Translations under genes and position numbers: made by a program
IMG/VR virus record: IMGVR_UViG_3300017782_004064
Coordinates: 1-59,093 of that record
Length of the DNA: 59,093 bases
Source of the DNA: a virus
Reading direction: 5' to 3' (one strand)
Notes under the pieces: model-generated
The model's input: the letters and a program-made list of their open reading frames with translations, nothing else
Databases searched by the model: none
Told to the model about the DNA's origin: nothing
Shown: one piece after another, positions 15,791-24,139 of the stretch
How positions within the stretch are numbered: position 1 is the stretch's first letter
Layout of the letters: every line of letters begins with the position of its first letter

Positions 15791-17314
15791 TTATCTCCTG
15801 CCTTTAGCTGCAAATTCGATTTGAAAGTTGTCGATCCTGAAAGGAGCATCTGTCGTGGTAGCTCCTGAGAATCTGAATTGTCCTGTAAAGCCGGACCCGA
15901 CTAGTAATTTCCTGAATTTAGGGCTAGCAAATGCTGAATACACTGCTGTACCGTAAACCGCTGTTCCGTACGTTGCCACGTTCCCTGAGGTGCTGAGAGT
16001 TTGTGGAGCTGGTTGTAGCACGAGAGGCTCACCTCTGTCTAGTAGAAGAGACATCTCGAAAGTAGCGTTACCTTGTACTTGAGTGTAAATATTAATCTCG
16101 TGGAATACTTTACGGATCTCTGCATCGCCTAATGTTAAGTGAGGGCTTTGATACTCGAACTGGATAGCCGAACCGCCAAGAGAATTACCACTCTCAAGAC
16201 TATATACCTTACCGTCGCTGTAGTGTCCAAAGACAGCTACTTCAGAAGTTCCCTGGTAAGTTGAGCCTGAGCAGTAGGCTGGAAAGCCTTTTATTGTAGC
16301 CCACTCGTAGCCCGCTGACTGGTAAGTGCCTAGGAAGCCGCCTTGTGACTCTGCCTCCTTGTTAGAATCGTAGCACATCAGCCTGTATTGGTTCTTCTTC
16401 CGTAAGTATACTGATGAGCAAGTATCAGCTGCAATGCCGTCTATAGCGGCTCTGATAGAAGGCTGTATCGCCTTGCTGTACAGTGCTAAATCAACGTCAC
16501 CGATCTTGTCAGTTCCAGCAATACTTCTAAGGCCATCATTCGCTAGGAAGATTAAGTCTCCTCCTACTTCCTGTATAGTATCATTCTCGATACAGCCAAT
16601 TGTTTTAGAAACCTCTACTAAGCGGAAGTCTGCTGAGGTTGAGCCTTCTAGCCTGTGGGTGCTGTTTAGTCCGAATACGTAGACAGTACCACGGAAGATA
16701 GAGATAGCTGTTACTGCCTCTCCTACGTTAATCTCGATAGCTCCTGATGCTCCAGTAAAGTCTGTATCAGCGTTAGGGGCAGAGATGGCTATGCTCGAAG
16801 CGTTAGAGGCTGGTGCTAAGAGAAGTCTGTTATTGAACTCAACAGCGAACTTGGGAGCAGTCGGAGCTCCTGTGCCATTGATTAGAGTTTCTGTGGTGCC
16901 ATTATACTTCCAAGCGGGGTTCTGGCCATCTGTCTGGACAATGACTGGCTCTGTAATTGAGTAACTAATGAAACGGGCTTTATCGACGGTTCCTGTTCTA
17001 GCTGTTCCGTTAAGGGCTGCACTCCAGCCTGATCCTGTGGAGTAGAATATCTGGTTATCTGTTCCCACTCTCCGGGTGCCAAATACGCCTTCTAGAGCTG
17101 GTATTACTCCTAGTACGGCTCCTGTGCCGGGGAGAGCTGTAGAGTCGAACTCTGTATAGCCGAGTACTCGCTGGTAGCCACCTTCTAGAGAGGGCTCCAT
17201 GTTCTGTAGGACCTTTGCAGTTCCTGTTAAGCTGGTTCCTTGTGTAAGAGTATCTTCAGACTCAACAAGACCGCCTGCGCAGACTACTGGTAAGGATTGC
17301 CAATTCTCTCCCAT
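15791..17314 (-). CDS. Tail hub / DNA-stabilisation protein (P22 gp10 or T7 gp12-like role)
   Basis: This 507-aa beta-rich protein has repeated strand-turn units and a propeller-like pattern (residues 10-300), with a C-terminal region ending FRIDNFQIEFAAKGRR. Position right after the connector gene and the general sequence style match hub/nozzle proteins that close the podovirus tail. The specific assignment rests on gene order. It shares a one-base overlap with the connector gene. Confidence 0.6.
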   Translation of the reverse strand: MGENWQSLPVVCAGGLVESEDTLTQGTSLTGTAKVLQNMEPSLEGGYQRVLGYTEFDSTALPGTGAVLGVIPALEGVFGTRRVGTDNQIFYSTGSGWSAALNGTARTGTVDKARFISYSITEPVIVQTDGQNPAWKYNGTTETLINGTGAPTAPKFAVEFNNRLLLAPASNASSIAISAPNADTDFTGASGAIEINVGEAVTAISIFRGTVYVFGLNSTHRLEGSTSADFRLVEVSKTIGCIENDTIQEVGGDLIFLANDGLRSIAGTDKIGDVDLALYSKAIQPSIRAAIDGIAADTCSSVYLRKKNQYRLMCYDSNKEAESQGGFLGTYQSAGYEWATIKGFPAYCSGSTYQGTSEVAVFGHYSDGKVYSLESGNSLGGSAIQFEYQSPHLTLGDAEIRKVFHEINIYTQVQGNATFEMSLLLDRGEPLVLQPAPQTLSTSGNVATYGTAVYGTAVYSAFASPKFRKLLVGSGFTGQFRFSGATTTDAPFRIDNFQIEFAAKGRR

Positions 17315-18018
17315 TATTCGAACCTTATGCTGTCAGTTATAGGGACTAGTAGTCTTATCATTGTACCTAAATAGTCATCGAAACGCTTCATTGCTCTGTC
17401 GTGTGCTGTAGAGTCATCTCTGAACTCGTACACTTTAGCAAGAGCACCTTGTTTTATTACTTGCTTGAACTCTTCAGGAATAGCGGGTACGTCTGTCGAG
17501 GCTGAGAGGGTAGAAGCGACTATGAAGTATGGATACTTGACAGTGTATGCGTAATCTGGCACTGGTGAGAGGACAAGCTTATCATCGTCTCTTGTGCGTA
17601 TTACAAACTGTGGTTTAGCTCTTGATTGATCTACTTCTTCACTATTAATGTCACTCTCTCGGAGAAAGTCTACATAGTATTCCCAAGACTTGTTAGTTAG
17701 TTCCTGGTGATCTGGAGCTTCTGTGATGGCTGCATCGTAGTCTATGTAGATGCTATCCCAATCGATCCACATAGCGGAGGTTTCTGTTGAGTACTCGAAT
17801 GTTCCAGGCACACAAGTGATTGAGCCTTCAGTCCACTGGAACGGCCACTCTGATTCTGGCTTAGCGTAGATATCGCTTATCGTTTCGTTGATGAAATTCT
17901 TTACTGTCTTGTGAAGGCCTATGGCATCATCAAAGTCAGCGTCTGTGAAGGGAACCTCGTTTACGGCTTCTAGTACGTCATTGCACAAGCCTAGGTATGT
18001 ATACGGATTTTCTGGCAT
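17314..18018 (-). CDS. Head-tail connector/adaptor protein
   Basis: The 234-aa product has a helical N-terminus (PYTYLGLCNDVLEAVNEV), a central beta part around EWPFQWTEGS, and a C-terminal helix with VPAIPEEFKQVIKQGALAKVYEFRDD. This last pattern is characteristic of the adaptor/tail-tubular-A type ring proteins between portal and tail. It is the first gene after the decoration protein and a possible terminator, and the hub gene follows directly. Confidence 0.7.
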   Translation of the reverse strand: MPENPYTYLGLCNDVLEAVNEVPFTDADFDDAIGLHKTVKNFINETISDIYAKPESEWPFQWTEGSITCVPGTFEYSTETSAMWIDWDSIYIDYDAAITEAPDHQELTNKSWEYYVDFLRESDINSEEVDQSRAKPQFVIRTRDDDKLVLSPVPDYAYTVKYPYFIVASTLSASTDVPAIPEEFKQVIKQGALAKVYEFRDDSTAHDRAMKRFDDYLGTMIRLLVPITDSIRFE

Positions 18019-18055
18019 CTATAAGTCCCTTGAATGTATGTTTTAAGTGTCGCAA

Positions 18056-18085
18056 AGGGGACCCCTGATTAGGAGCCCCCCTCAC
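18056..18085 (-). terminator. Possible weak terminator after coat/decoration genes
   Basis: The 76-bp gap between the decoration gene and the connector gene holds G and C runs that can pair on the minus strand (AGGGG with CCCCT, the latter followed by TT). It could attenuate transcription so that coat and decoration proteins exceed tail proteins. The T run is very short, so this is tentative. Confidence 0.35.
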
Positions 18086-18094
18086 TAGTATTAA

Positions 18095-18589
18095 TTATAC
18101 TTCAGCTGGTGTGTGAGTATAATCAGTACGGTAGCCAGCAAGCTCTGGTGCTGTGTTAGCAGGAGCTTCTGTAGCGATAGTGTAAGCTACCTTACCGGAA
18201 TCTAAAACGCCAGCGTTAGAGAAGGCTGCTTTAATTGTTGATTCAGCTGTAAGGACAGCAGTAGTTGCATTACCTGCAGTGTAAGTCGTATAACGACCGA
18301 CAGCTACGTCTGTTTGTGCATCTACAAGGTTATCTGGATCAGTTGCACTGTCGTAACCGATATCAGTAGTCGTGGAAGCTGTGATAGCCTCAACGATCTC
18401 GAAGTCAGTTGCTTTCAGAATTGTTCCAGCAGGAAGAGTGACAATATCGACGATTAGTTTATCGCCAGATACATAAGCAGAGCTATCTGCAACCGCTTTC
18501 GCGATGTCAACTACACCTGTGATTGGGGTTTGATAGGCAGTTGTGCCTGTGCCACCCTTAAGTTGGTTGGTTACTGTTACGTTAGCCAT
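18095..18589 (-). CDS. Predicted capsid decoration/head fibre protein
   Basis: This 164-aa Thr/Ala/Val-rich beta protein starts MANVTVTNQLKGGTGT and is encoded just after the coat gene with AAGGAA upstream of its ATG. Size, composition and position fit an accessory capsid protein, produced in large amounts. No family-specific motif is recognised. Confidence 0.6.
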   Translation of the reverse strand: MANVTVTNQLKGGTGTTAYQTPITGVVDIAKAVADSSAYVSGDKLIVDIVTLPAGTILKATDFEIVEAITASTTTDIGYDSATDPDNLVDAQTDVAVGRYTTYTAGNATTAVLTAESTIKAAFSNAGVLDSGKVAYTIATEAPANTAPELAGYRTDYTHTPAEV

Positions 18590-18611
18590 AATATTAATTC
18601 CTTATATTAGA

Positions 18612-19541
18612 TTAAAAGTCAATCGCACCTACGAAGAGGTTCTCAGATTTAAGAACTTTACGACCCCATACAAGAAGACCATCGCAAGCAGAGCCAAAGT
18701 AATCTGGGTGCTCTTCAATAACACGAGTCTTGGTGAGAGACGTTACAGAGGCTGTGGAGTTTTTATGTCCAGCCATGACTGTAATATCATCAGCAGCAGT
18801 TTTCGGGTTGTTGTTAGTCTTAAGTAAGTTAAAGCCGTGTAAGTTATAGCCTTCGCCCATGCCGTATTTGCGGCTACGGATTACAGAGAGAGGATCTCCT
18901 GTCTTATCCGCTTGAACTACGAGTGAAGTCTCATCACGCAATTTCTCGAAGAATTTCGGAGAAGCTACGATAAAGCGCTGACCATCATCTGGCACATCGT
19001 TCTCATCGAGAATAGTACCAAGCTGGTTCAAGTAGTTAAGAGGGCTAGTTTCGCCTGAGCCAAAACCGATCGTAACAGGAGTACCTGATACACCGATTCC
19101 AAGACCAGCACCAGTAGTAGCGTTATCTGCCATGTACTGAAGAATGTCTTTATCTTTGACGTTCATCAAGTTGTACATACCAGAGCTCTTACCAGCTTCC
19201 ATCCAATTCATGTGAGACAGACGCTTTTCAATGTCGTCTACACCGAAAGAGAAGTACTCAGCCTTGTCAATAACAAGCTGCAAGTAGTCATCATCTAACT
19301 CTTGGCGAACTAACTTCTGACCGCGCTTATACGGACGAGTTGTTACGTTTGGTTCTTTGAGAATCTCTACAGTATCGCCTGCATCGCTGATCTCGCCAGT
19401 AAAGTCAGTATTAGTGACCATATCAGCAATCGACGCAATGCGGTTGAACATGAGAAATTGTTTGGCATACATTGTTGGACTAAAGTGATTATTTGGGAAT
19501 TGCCCATAACCGCTAGAAGGTCCGATTCCGTTTCCTACCAT
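18612..19541 (-). CDS. Major capsid protein
   Basis: The 309-aa protein lies between the scaffold and decoration genes. It has coat-like sequence: SPTMYAKQFLMFNRIASIADMVTN near the N-terminus, a charged E-loop-like part (VRQELDDDYLQLVIDKAEYFSFGVDDIEKR), a central IVASPKFFEKLRDE and a C-terminal FGSACDGLLVWGRKVL segment. These fit an HK97-fold coat protein of the P22/N4-like grade. AAGGAT lies upstream of the ATG. I see no frameshifted extension. Confidence 0.8.
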   Translation of the reverse strand: MVGNGIGPSSGYGQFPNNHFSPTMYAKQFLMFNRIASIADMVTNTDFTGEISDAGDTVEILKEPNVTTRPYKRGQKLVRQELDDDYLQLVIDKAEYFSFGVDDIEKRLSHMNWMEAGKSSGMYNLMNVKDKDILQYMADNATTGAGLGIGVSGTPVTIGFGSGETSPLNYLNQLGTILDENDVPDDGQRFIVASPKFFEKLRDETSLVVQADKTGDPLSVIRSRKYGMGEGYNLHGFNLLKTNNNPKTAADDITVMAGHKNSTASVTSLTKTRVIEEHPDYFGSACDGLLVWGRKVLKSENLFVGAIDF

Positions 19542-19574
19542 GATTTTATCCTTTGATTAAAGTTGAAAAATAAG

Positions 19575-20504
19575 TTACTTTCCAGAGATGTCGAATAACA
19601 CTCGACCCTTGGATTGAGCTTCTGAGATTGCTTGATAGTTCCGTTCGTATTCTTGAACTGACATTTTATCAATTTGAGACTCAGTAAAGTCATACTTTCC
19701 TTTTGCCTCGTCAGTAGGCTCAGAAGGCTTCGTAGAAGATGCCACGTCAACAGAATCTTTCTTTCTTTTTTCTGTGACAGTATCTTTAACAACACCTGTC
19801 TTCACCTTGTACAGATCCAGGCCTGTGGCGACAACGTCGGCTGAACCAGATTGGAACAACTTCTTAATGTCTTCAGGCTGTTTCGCATACCAAGATTTGA
19901 ACTTCTCATCCTTCTTAATCGACCTAGCATCGGGATGAATTCGGACTAGCTTTTGCATAAGTTCTGCTTGAGCTGTCTTCTTTTCGAGATCTTTCAGACC
20001 ACCTAGGCGTTTATCGACTTCTTCCATGATCTTCTTCTCTGCCTGCCCTATTAAGGCGTTCTGCACAGCGTGGGATGTAGGATAATTCTCGATATATGCT
20101 TTGATAGTCTCTTCCGATATTTCCTCATTAGAAGAGTTCTGTACAGCAGTCTCTAGCTCGGCAATGGTTCCTTCTTGAGTTTTTAGGCTCTCTTTAAGTT
20201 CCGTCACGTAGCGCTGTTGATCACTATACCGCTTTTTCCAATCAGTAGTATCTTCTTCAGCATTCTCAGTGGAAGGTTCCTCGTCAGAAATAAAATTATC
20301 ATTATCCTCTTCAAAGTCATCTTCCGTTTGCTTATCTTCAGCTTCATCAGGGTTCGTCTCTTTAGAGGTTTCCGCATCAGCAGGGCTCTTAGAGGTTGAA
20401 GTATCTGATTCTGTCTGCTCTTCAGCTAATTCTGCCATTTCCTTCTCAATGTCTTCCATTGTGATTTCATCTGGACTTTTGGTTAAGATTGTACTATTAC
20501 TCAT
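19575..20504 (-). CDS. Scaffolding protein
   Basis: This is a 309-aa protein if started at the ATG preceded by AGGAG (AGGAGAAACTATG). The longer frame to 20546 has no ribosome binding site. Residues 15-90 are extremely acidic and Ser/Thr-rich. A coiled coil follows (WKKRYSDQQRYVTELKES), and the C-terminal part is basic (KGKYDFTESQIDKMSVQEYE). This acidic/coiled/basic layout upstream of the coat gene is that of scaffolding proteins guiding procapsid assembly. Confidence 0.75.
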   Translation of the reverse strand: MSNSTILTKSPDEITMEDIEKEMAELAEEQTESDTSTSKSPADAETSKETNPDEAEDKQTEDDFEEDNDNFISDEEPSTENAEEDTTDWKKRYSDQQRYVTELKESLKTQEGTIAELETAVQNSSNEEISEETIKAYIENYPTSHAVQNALIGQAEKKIMEEVDKRLGGLKDLEKKTAQAELMQKLVRIHPDARSIKKDEKFKSWYAKQPEDIKKLFQSGSADVVATGLDLYKVKTGVVKDTVTEKRKKDSVDVASSTKPSEPTDEAKGKYDFTESQIDKMSVQEYERNYQAISEAQSKGRVLFDISGK

Positions 20505-20574
20505 AGTTTCTCCTAGGGGTTTGCTTGCGCAAAGTGGCCTATACAACTAATCTTAGATATATAGAGGGGTCCAA

Positions 20575-20961
20575 TTAGATCGGAGTAGCCTCTTTGCTAG
20601 GTTGAACTTGGCTCGATTGTGAGCCGGATATGCTCTCCTGCCGGATAGCGTTTACTTCCTCCCGAGATACGGGGATCAGTTGCTTGGCAGGGTCTGCATT
20701 TTTTTGGAAGTAGTCAGCCGTCATTTGTGCTACTTCGTTGCCAATAAGTCCTCTAACGGCTAGCTGTATTAAAGCTACGGACTCTGGTGTTAGGTATTCT
20801 GCTAAGAATTCTTGCTCAGCTTCTGAGAAGGTGCCTAGCTCTGCATCGAGGCTAGCTTCCAGCTCTTCATAGTCAAGGTTAGTAAATGGACTCTGACCTC
20901 CAGCTTGGGCTTCCATTCCAGCGGCTGCGGGATCTACTCCCTCGGTAACTTGGTCAATCAT
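20575..20961 (-). CDS. Unrecognised head-module protein, 128 aa
   Basis: This acidic helical protein (YEELEASLDAELGTFSEAEQEFLAEYL) lies between the 345-aa protein and scaffold. Its start overlaps the upstream stop by one base. It may be a head-assembly accessory protein. A 70-bp gap containing the scaffold ribosome binding site follows. Confidence 0.6.
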   Translation of the reverse strand: MIDQVTEGVDPAAAGMEAQAGGQSPFTNLDYEELEASLDAELGTFSEAEQEFLAEYLTPESVALIQLAVRGLIGNEVAQMTADYFQKNADPAKQLIPVSREEVNAIRQESISGSQSSQVQPSKEATPI

Positions 20962-21998
20962 TAAACTGCTCCTTGATTTTGTTTATCTTCGTATTCTTTT
21001 CTAAATTCGCTAAATCGCTTCCTACGAGGGGTTGCTCCTAAGCGTAGCTCGCCAGATGCTGGCTTTTGGCCTTGTGCTGCCATTTCCTGCTCTAGAGCGG
21101 TAACTTGCTCAACTGCTTGTGTGGAAGGCTGAGGGGTTGGTGCTGTATCGGTTTTATCTTGTAAGATCTGTCCAACATACTGTTGAGAACCTACATCGAC
21201 TGCAGTGGCTAGTTTAGTGCCGCCAACAACAGTGCCTGTGCGTTTCTGAGGCTGCTTAGTGACGGGGTCTAGGACTTTCTGGCTAGTAGTCTCTGTCATG
21301 TCGAATATTAAGCCTGTCTTATCATCATAGAAAAGCTGACCCATATCTTTCGTGTTCCCTTTTCGGCCGTACTGGTTAAGCTCTGCATTAGCGCTGGCTT
21401 TAACTTCTGTGCCGTCAGCTAGAGTGATTATATTCTCGCCAGCTCTCTGTCCAGCGCCTACTGCTGAGATCGGCTTTAGAGTGTCTCTGTCAGGTATTAA
21501 ATCTTCTGAGAGAGTCTTTGCAGCTGAAGGGCCGTCTCCGAATAGCTTCGAGAGGATCACTGGAGTCATCATGAGAGCTCCTACACCTGTCATAGCCGCA
21601 GCTGCTGACATTCCTGCTCCTACGCCTGCTGTGGTGGCTGCTGTCGAGGCTCCTGTCTGTGCTGCTGGTACACCTGTTGCTGATGCAAATCCGCCTGTAG
21701 GGATGCCGCCTGTTCCACCGAGGCCGTACTGAAAGCCTGAGAGATTCCCTAGAGCGCCTTGTAAGCCTCCGCCTTGGAAGCCTGCTACAACGCCGGAAGG
21801 GTTAGTGGCCATGTTATAGCCCTTATAGATATTCTTAGCTGCACTTACTGGGCCGCCTGCTGGTGAGGGTGTAGGTGCTTGCGGAGTAGGTACAGCTGTC
21901 GAGACATTGCTACGCATGACAGGAGCTACATAATTAGCTGCCGAGCTTACTGTTGAGCTCAGTTCGTCATTCATAAATAGTCCCGAGTAATTAGTCAT
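20961..21998 (-). CDS. Unrecognised Gly/Ala-rich virion-module protein, 345 aa
   Basis: The N-terminal half is low-complexity Gly/Ala/Pro with a hydrophobic stretch at about 120-155 (AGVGAGMSAAAAMTGVGALMM), which could insert into membrane. The C-terminal half is more ordered, with a strand-rich centre (ADGTEVKAS...GLIFDMTETT) and a basic end. Position after portal suggests an internal head protein. An alternative ATG lies at 21974. Confidence 0.55.
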   Translation of the reverse strand: MTNYSGLFMNDELSSTVSSAANYVAPVMRSNVSTAVPTPQAPTPSPAGGPVSAAKNIYKGYNMATNPSGVVAGFQGGGLQGALGNLSGFQYGLGGTGGIPTGGFASATGVPAAQTGASTAATTAGVGAGMSAAAAMTGVGALMMTPVILSKLFGDGPSAAKTLSEDLIPDRDTLKPISAVGAGQRAGENIITLADGTEVKASANAELNQYGRKGNTKDMGQLFYDDKTGLIFDMTETTSQKVLDPVTKQPQKRTGTVVGGTKLATAVDVGSQQYVGQILQDKTDTAPTPQPSTQAVEQVTALEQEMAAQGQKPASGELRLGATPRRKRFSEFRKEYEDKQNQGAV

Positions 21999-22218
21999 CT
22001 GCTAAGCCATCCTTGATTCTGTCTGATAAGTGCTTTAAATTAGTTTCCACTAAAACCAGCTTCCCCTGACTGCGGAATACTTCCGGTCCCAATTGTGCCG
22101 CCGCCAGCTCCTGTAGGATCTCCTGGGTCAAGACTTGCCACACTTCCTCCAGTGCCTCCTTGCCCTCCGCCGAGGTTAGGATTTTGAGCTTCCGCGCCTG
22201 CTCCTTGCTGAACTGCAT
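21991..22218 (-). CDS. Overprinted small protein inside the portal gene's 3' end
   Basis: This 75-aa ORF overlaps the last 179 bp of the portal gene in another frame and the next gene by 8 bp. The start has an excellent ribosome binding site (AAGGAG, nine bases before the ATG). The product looks like a genuine globular helical protein (ARKLKILTSAEGKEALEEV...QEILQELAAAQL), whereas the overlapped portal frame encodes low-complexity Gly-rich sequence. This is opposite to what a chance shadow frame would show. Function is unknown; a head-assembly role is possible. Confidence 0.65.
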   Translation of the reverse strand: MQFSKEQARKLKILTSAEGKEALEEVWQVLTQEILQELAAAQLGPEVFRSQGKLVLVETNLKHLSDRIKDGLADD

Positions 22219-24139
22219 TTTGCTGTACTCCTTGTATTAGCTGGGCGTAGAGCTGGGCAGTAACTGTATCGTTAACCACCTTATCAGGGTCTAGGTCCAT
22301 AGTTTTAATAAGTTCTTTAATTACGTATTGCATGTTAATGTGTGGTGCCACTACAGGGCTGTTTGCTAACTGAATGAGGGACAGTAATCTCTGTGAGCGT
22401 ACTTCTCGTTGCATTAATGAAGCTGAGCCTTTGGCTACGATACTTACATCTCCGCGCACTTTCGAGTTAGTCTCATTGAAAGCCATATTCCACTGGAAAT
22501 AACCTTCACCTAGAGGCTTGAGGCCATAGTGATCCCAATTCCGAATAACACCTTTAATTCCGAGCTGTGCAGCGCCCATAAGCATACTCATGCCAGACGC
22601 TGTTCTAGTGGTTGCTGATACGCCAGTCTGGCCATGCGAATAGCTAGGAATACCAGTCTGCTCGTCTGCAAGCTGTCGCATTACATTAAACATTACATTG
22701 TGTGACTGTGAAGTGTCTTTAAAGCCGATAGAGTTAATTGCCTGTCCAGCTGCTCCACCCATTCTACGGAATACTTTACCAGGATAAACAGTCATCTTTT
22801 GGCCTGGCTTCAGTAAGTCTTCATTAATCTCGAAGATCACGTTACCTGCTAGACGTAAATTCTCGACAGCCATTCTGATGTGTGTGTTCATTAGAGTTTG
22901 GCTATCACGCATGTTCTGAGGAACGCTAATACCCCAAAGCTGGTAAGGATGCTTCTCATAAGGGATGAACATGTAAGGAATGCGGTGAGGAGTGAACGGG
23001 TTAAGGACTGCACGTAAGACACGATCTCCACATACCCAAATATTCACAGCTATGGATTCCATCAGCTCTTCTTGGTCTTTCTTATCTACTAGGCCTAATT
23101 TTTCTGCTAGGTCTCTGTCTAGCTCTCCCCAGTATTCCAGCACTTCGTAGCGGTTTCTTGGGAGTTGGCTGTCTTCGTCCTGAAGCTCGCTTTCCCAGTC
23201 CTGTTGCTCGTAGGCTGGTTTCATTGTTAAGCACTCTTGAAGGGCTTCTTTATCGACGCTTCCTAGGTTAACTAGACCGCGCATCTGCTTCTTCGAGAGT
23301 AAGTGCCGCTCAATGACAAAATCCAAGTCTTCTTGTGAGACTGCGTCTGGATCTGGATAGATGTTCCATACAGAGACCGCCTTAGTCAGTGGGGCTATCT
23401 CTTGCTCTGGTGTGTAGGTTATCTTGCCAGTCTCTGGGTCTTGCTCATAGCGGTGATTTGTCTTGTACATGCTAACAGGGCCTTTTAAGACGGCTGTACC
23501 GAGCATTGGCTGCTCAACAACTGCTTGCTTGACTGCTGTAGTTGCTTTTGTCTCTGCCAGCTGATCTTGAATAAGCTTTGTCATGTAGGCAGCAGCTTCC
23601 TTGGCAGGATGTACCTGTGGAGCTACGTTAACGTCTGGAGAAGGGCCTGAGAGGGCTGTCTTACCTTTAAGTAAACCTCCTAAATAGTCCCGAGTAGAGC
23701 CTAAGATGTCTTTTGAGCGAGTGCCTGGAGCTAAGTCTTGACCGTCGCCTGGAAAGCCGTACTGTGGGGTAAGCTGCTCTGCAACTGCCTCGTCATGTAT
23801 AGTAACTGTCTCTTCAGCGCCGTCGGGAATTGGAGTCTCGGCAACCTCAATTGGTAGCTTATCTTCTGCGAAGAGGATCTCATCAATTTGGTTAGTGGCT
23901 GCTGTTACTTTAGTCTTGGTAATCTTAATGTAGATGGGGGTTAAAAGCGGGTTGCGTTGCTTAGCCTCGTTGTAGTCTTGCTGCTCTTCAGCGTTGTGGA
24001 GTCCTCTCCATTGTAGGAAGTCTTTCAGCCAGATGTCTTCTGTCTGCTCACGTCCCATACAAGCATCTGCAAAGGCCGCTTGCACATATGCTGCAACTTC
24101 GCCCTCTAAGGAAATATCTTCAATTGATTCTTCTACCAT
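22040..24139 (-). CDS. Portal protein
   Basis: The 699-aa protein immediately follows TerL (ATG adjacent to the TerL stop). Podovirus portal features are visible: an N-terminal helical region with EDIWLKDFLQWRG, then NPLLTPIYIKITKTKVTAATNQIDEILF, a wing region including VSVWNIYPDPDAVSQEDLDF and a core with ISVPQNMRDSQTLMNTHIRMAVENLRLAGN. The last ~60 residues (from about 640) are Gly-rich low complexity where a second gene overlaps. It forms the ring through which DNA is packaged and ejected. Confidence 0.85.
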   Translation of the reverse strand: MVEESIEDISLEGEVAAYVQAAFADACMGREQTEDIWLKDFLQWRGLHNAEEQQDYNEAKQRNPLLTPIYIKITKTKVTAATNQIDEILFAEDKLPIEVAETPIPDGAEETVTIHDEAVAEQLTPQYGFPGDGQDLAPGTRSKDILGSTRDYLGGLLKGKTALSGPSPDVNVAPQVHPAKEAAAYMTKLIQDQLAETKATTAVKQAVVEQPMLGTAVLKGPVSMYKTNHRYEQDPETGKITYTPEQEIAPLTKAVSVWNIYPDPDAVSQEDLDFVIERHLLSKKQMRGLVNLGSVDKEALQECLTMKPAYEQQDWESELQDEDSQLPRNRYEVLEYWGELDRDLAEKLGLVDKKDQEELMESIAVNIWVCGDRVLRAVLNPFTPHRIPYMFIPYEKHPYQLWGISVPQNMRDSQTLMNTHIRMAVENLRLAGNVIFEINEDLLKPGQKMTVYPGKVFRRMGGAAGQAINSIGFKDTSQSHNVMFNVMRQLADEQTGIPSYSHGQTGVSATTRTASGMSMLMGAAQLGIKGVIRNWDHYGLKPLGEGYFQWNMAFNETNSKVRGDVSIVAKGSASLMQREVRSQRLLSLIQLANSPVVAPHINMQYVIKELIKTMDLDPDKVVNDTVTAQLYAQLIQGVQQNAVQQGAGAEAQNPNLGGGQGGTGGSVASLDPGDPTGAGGGTIGTGSIPQSGEAGFSGN

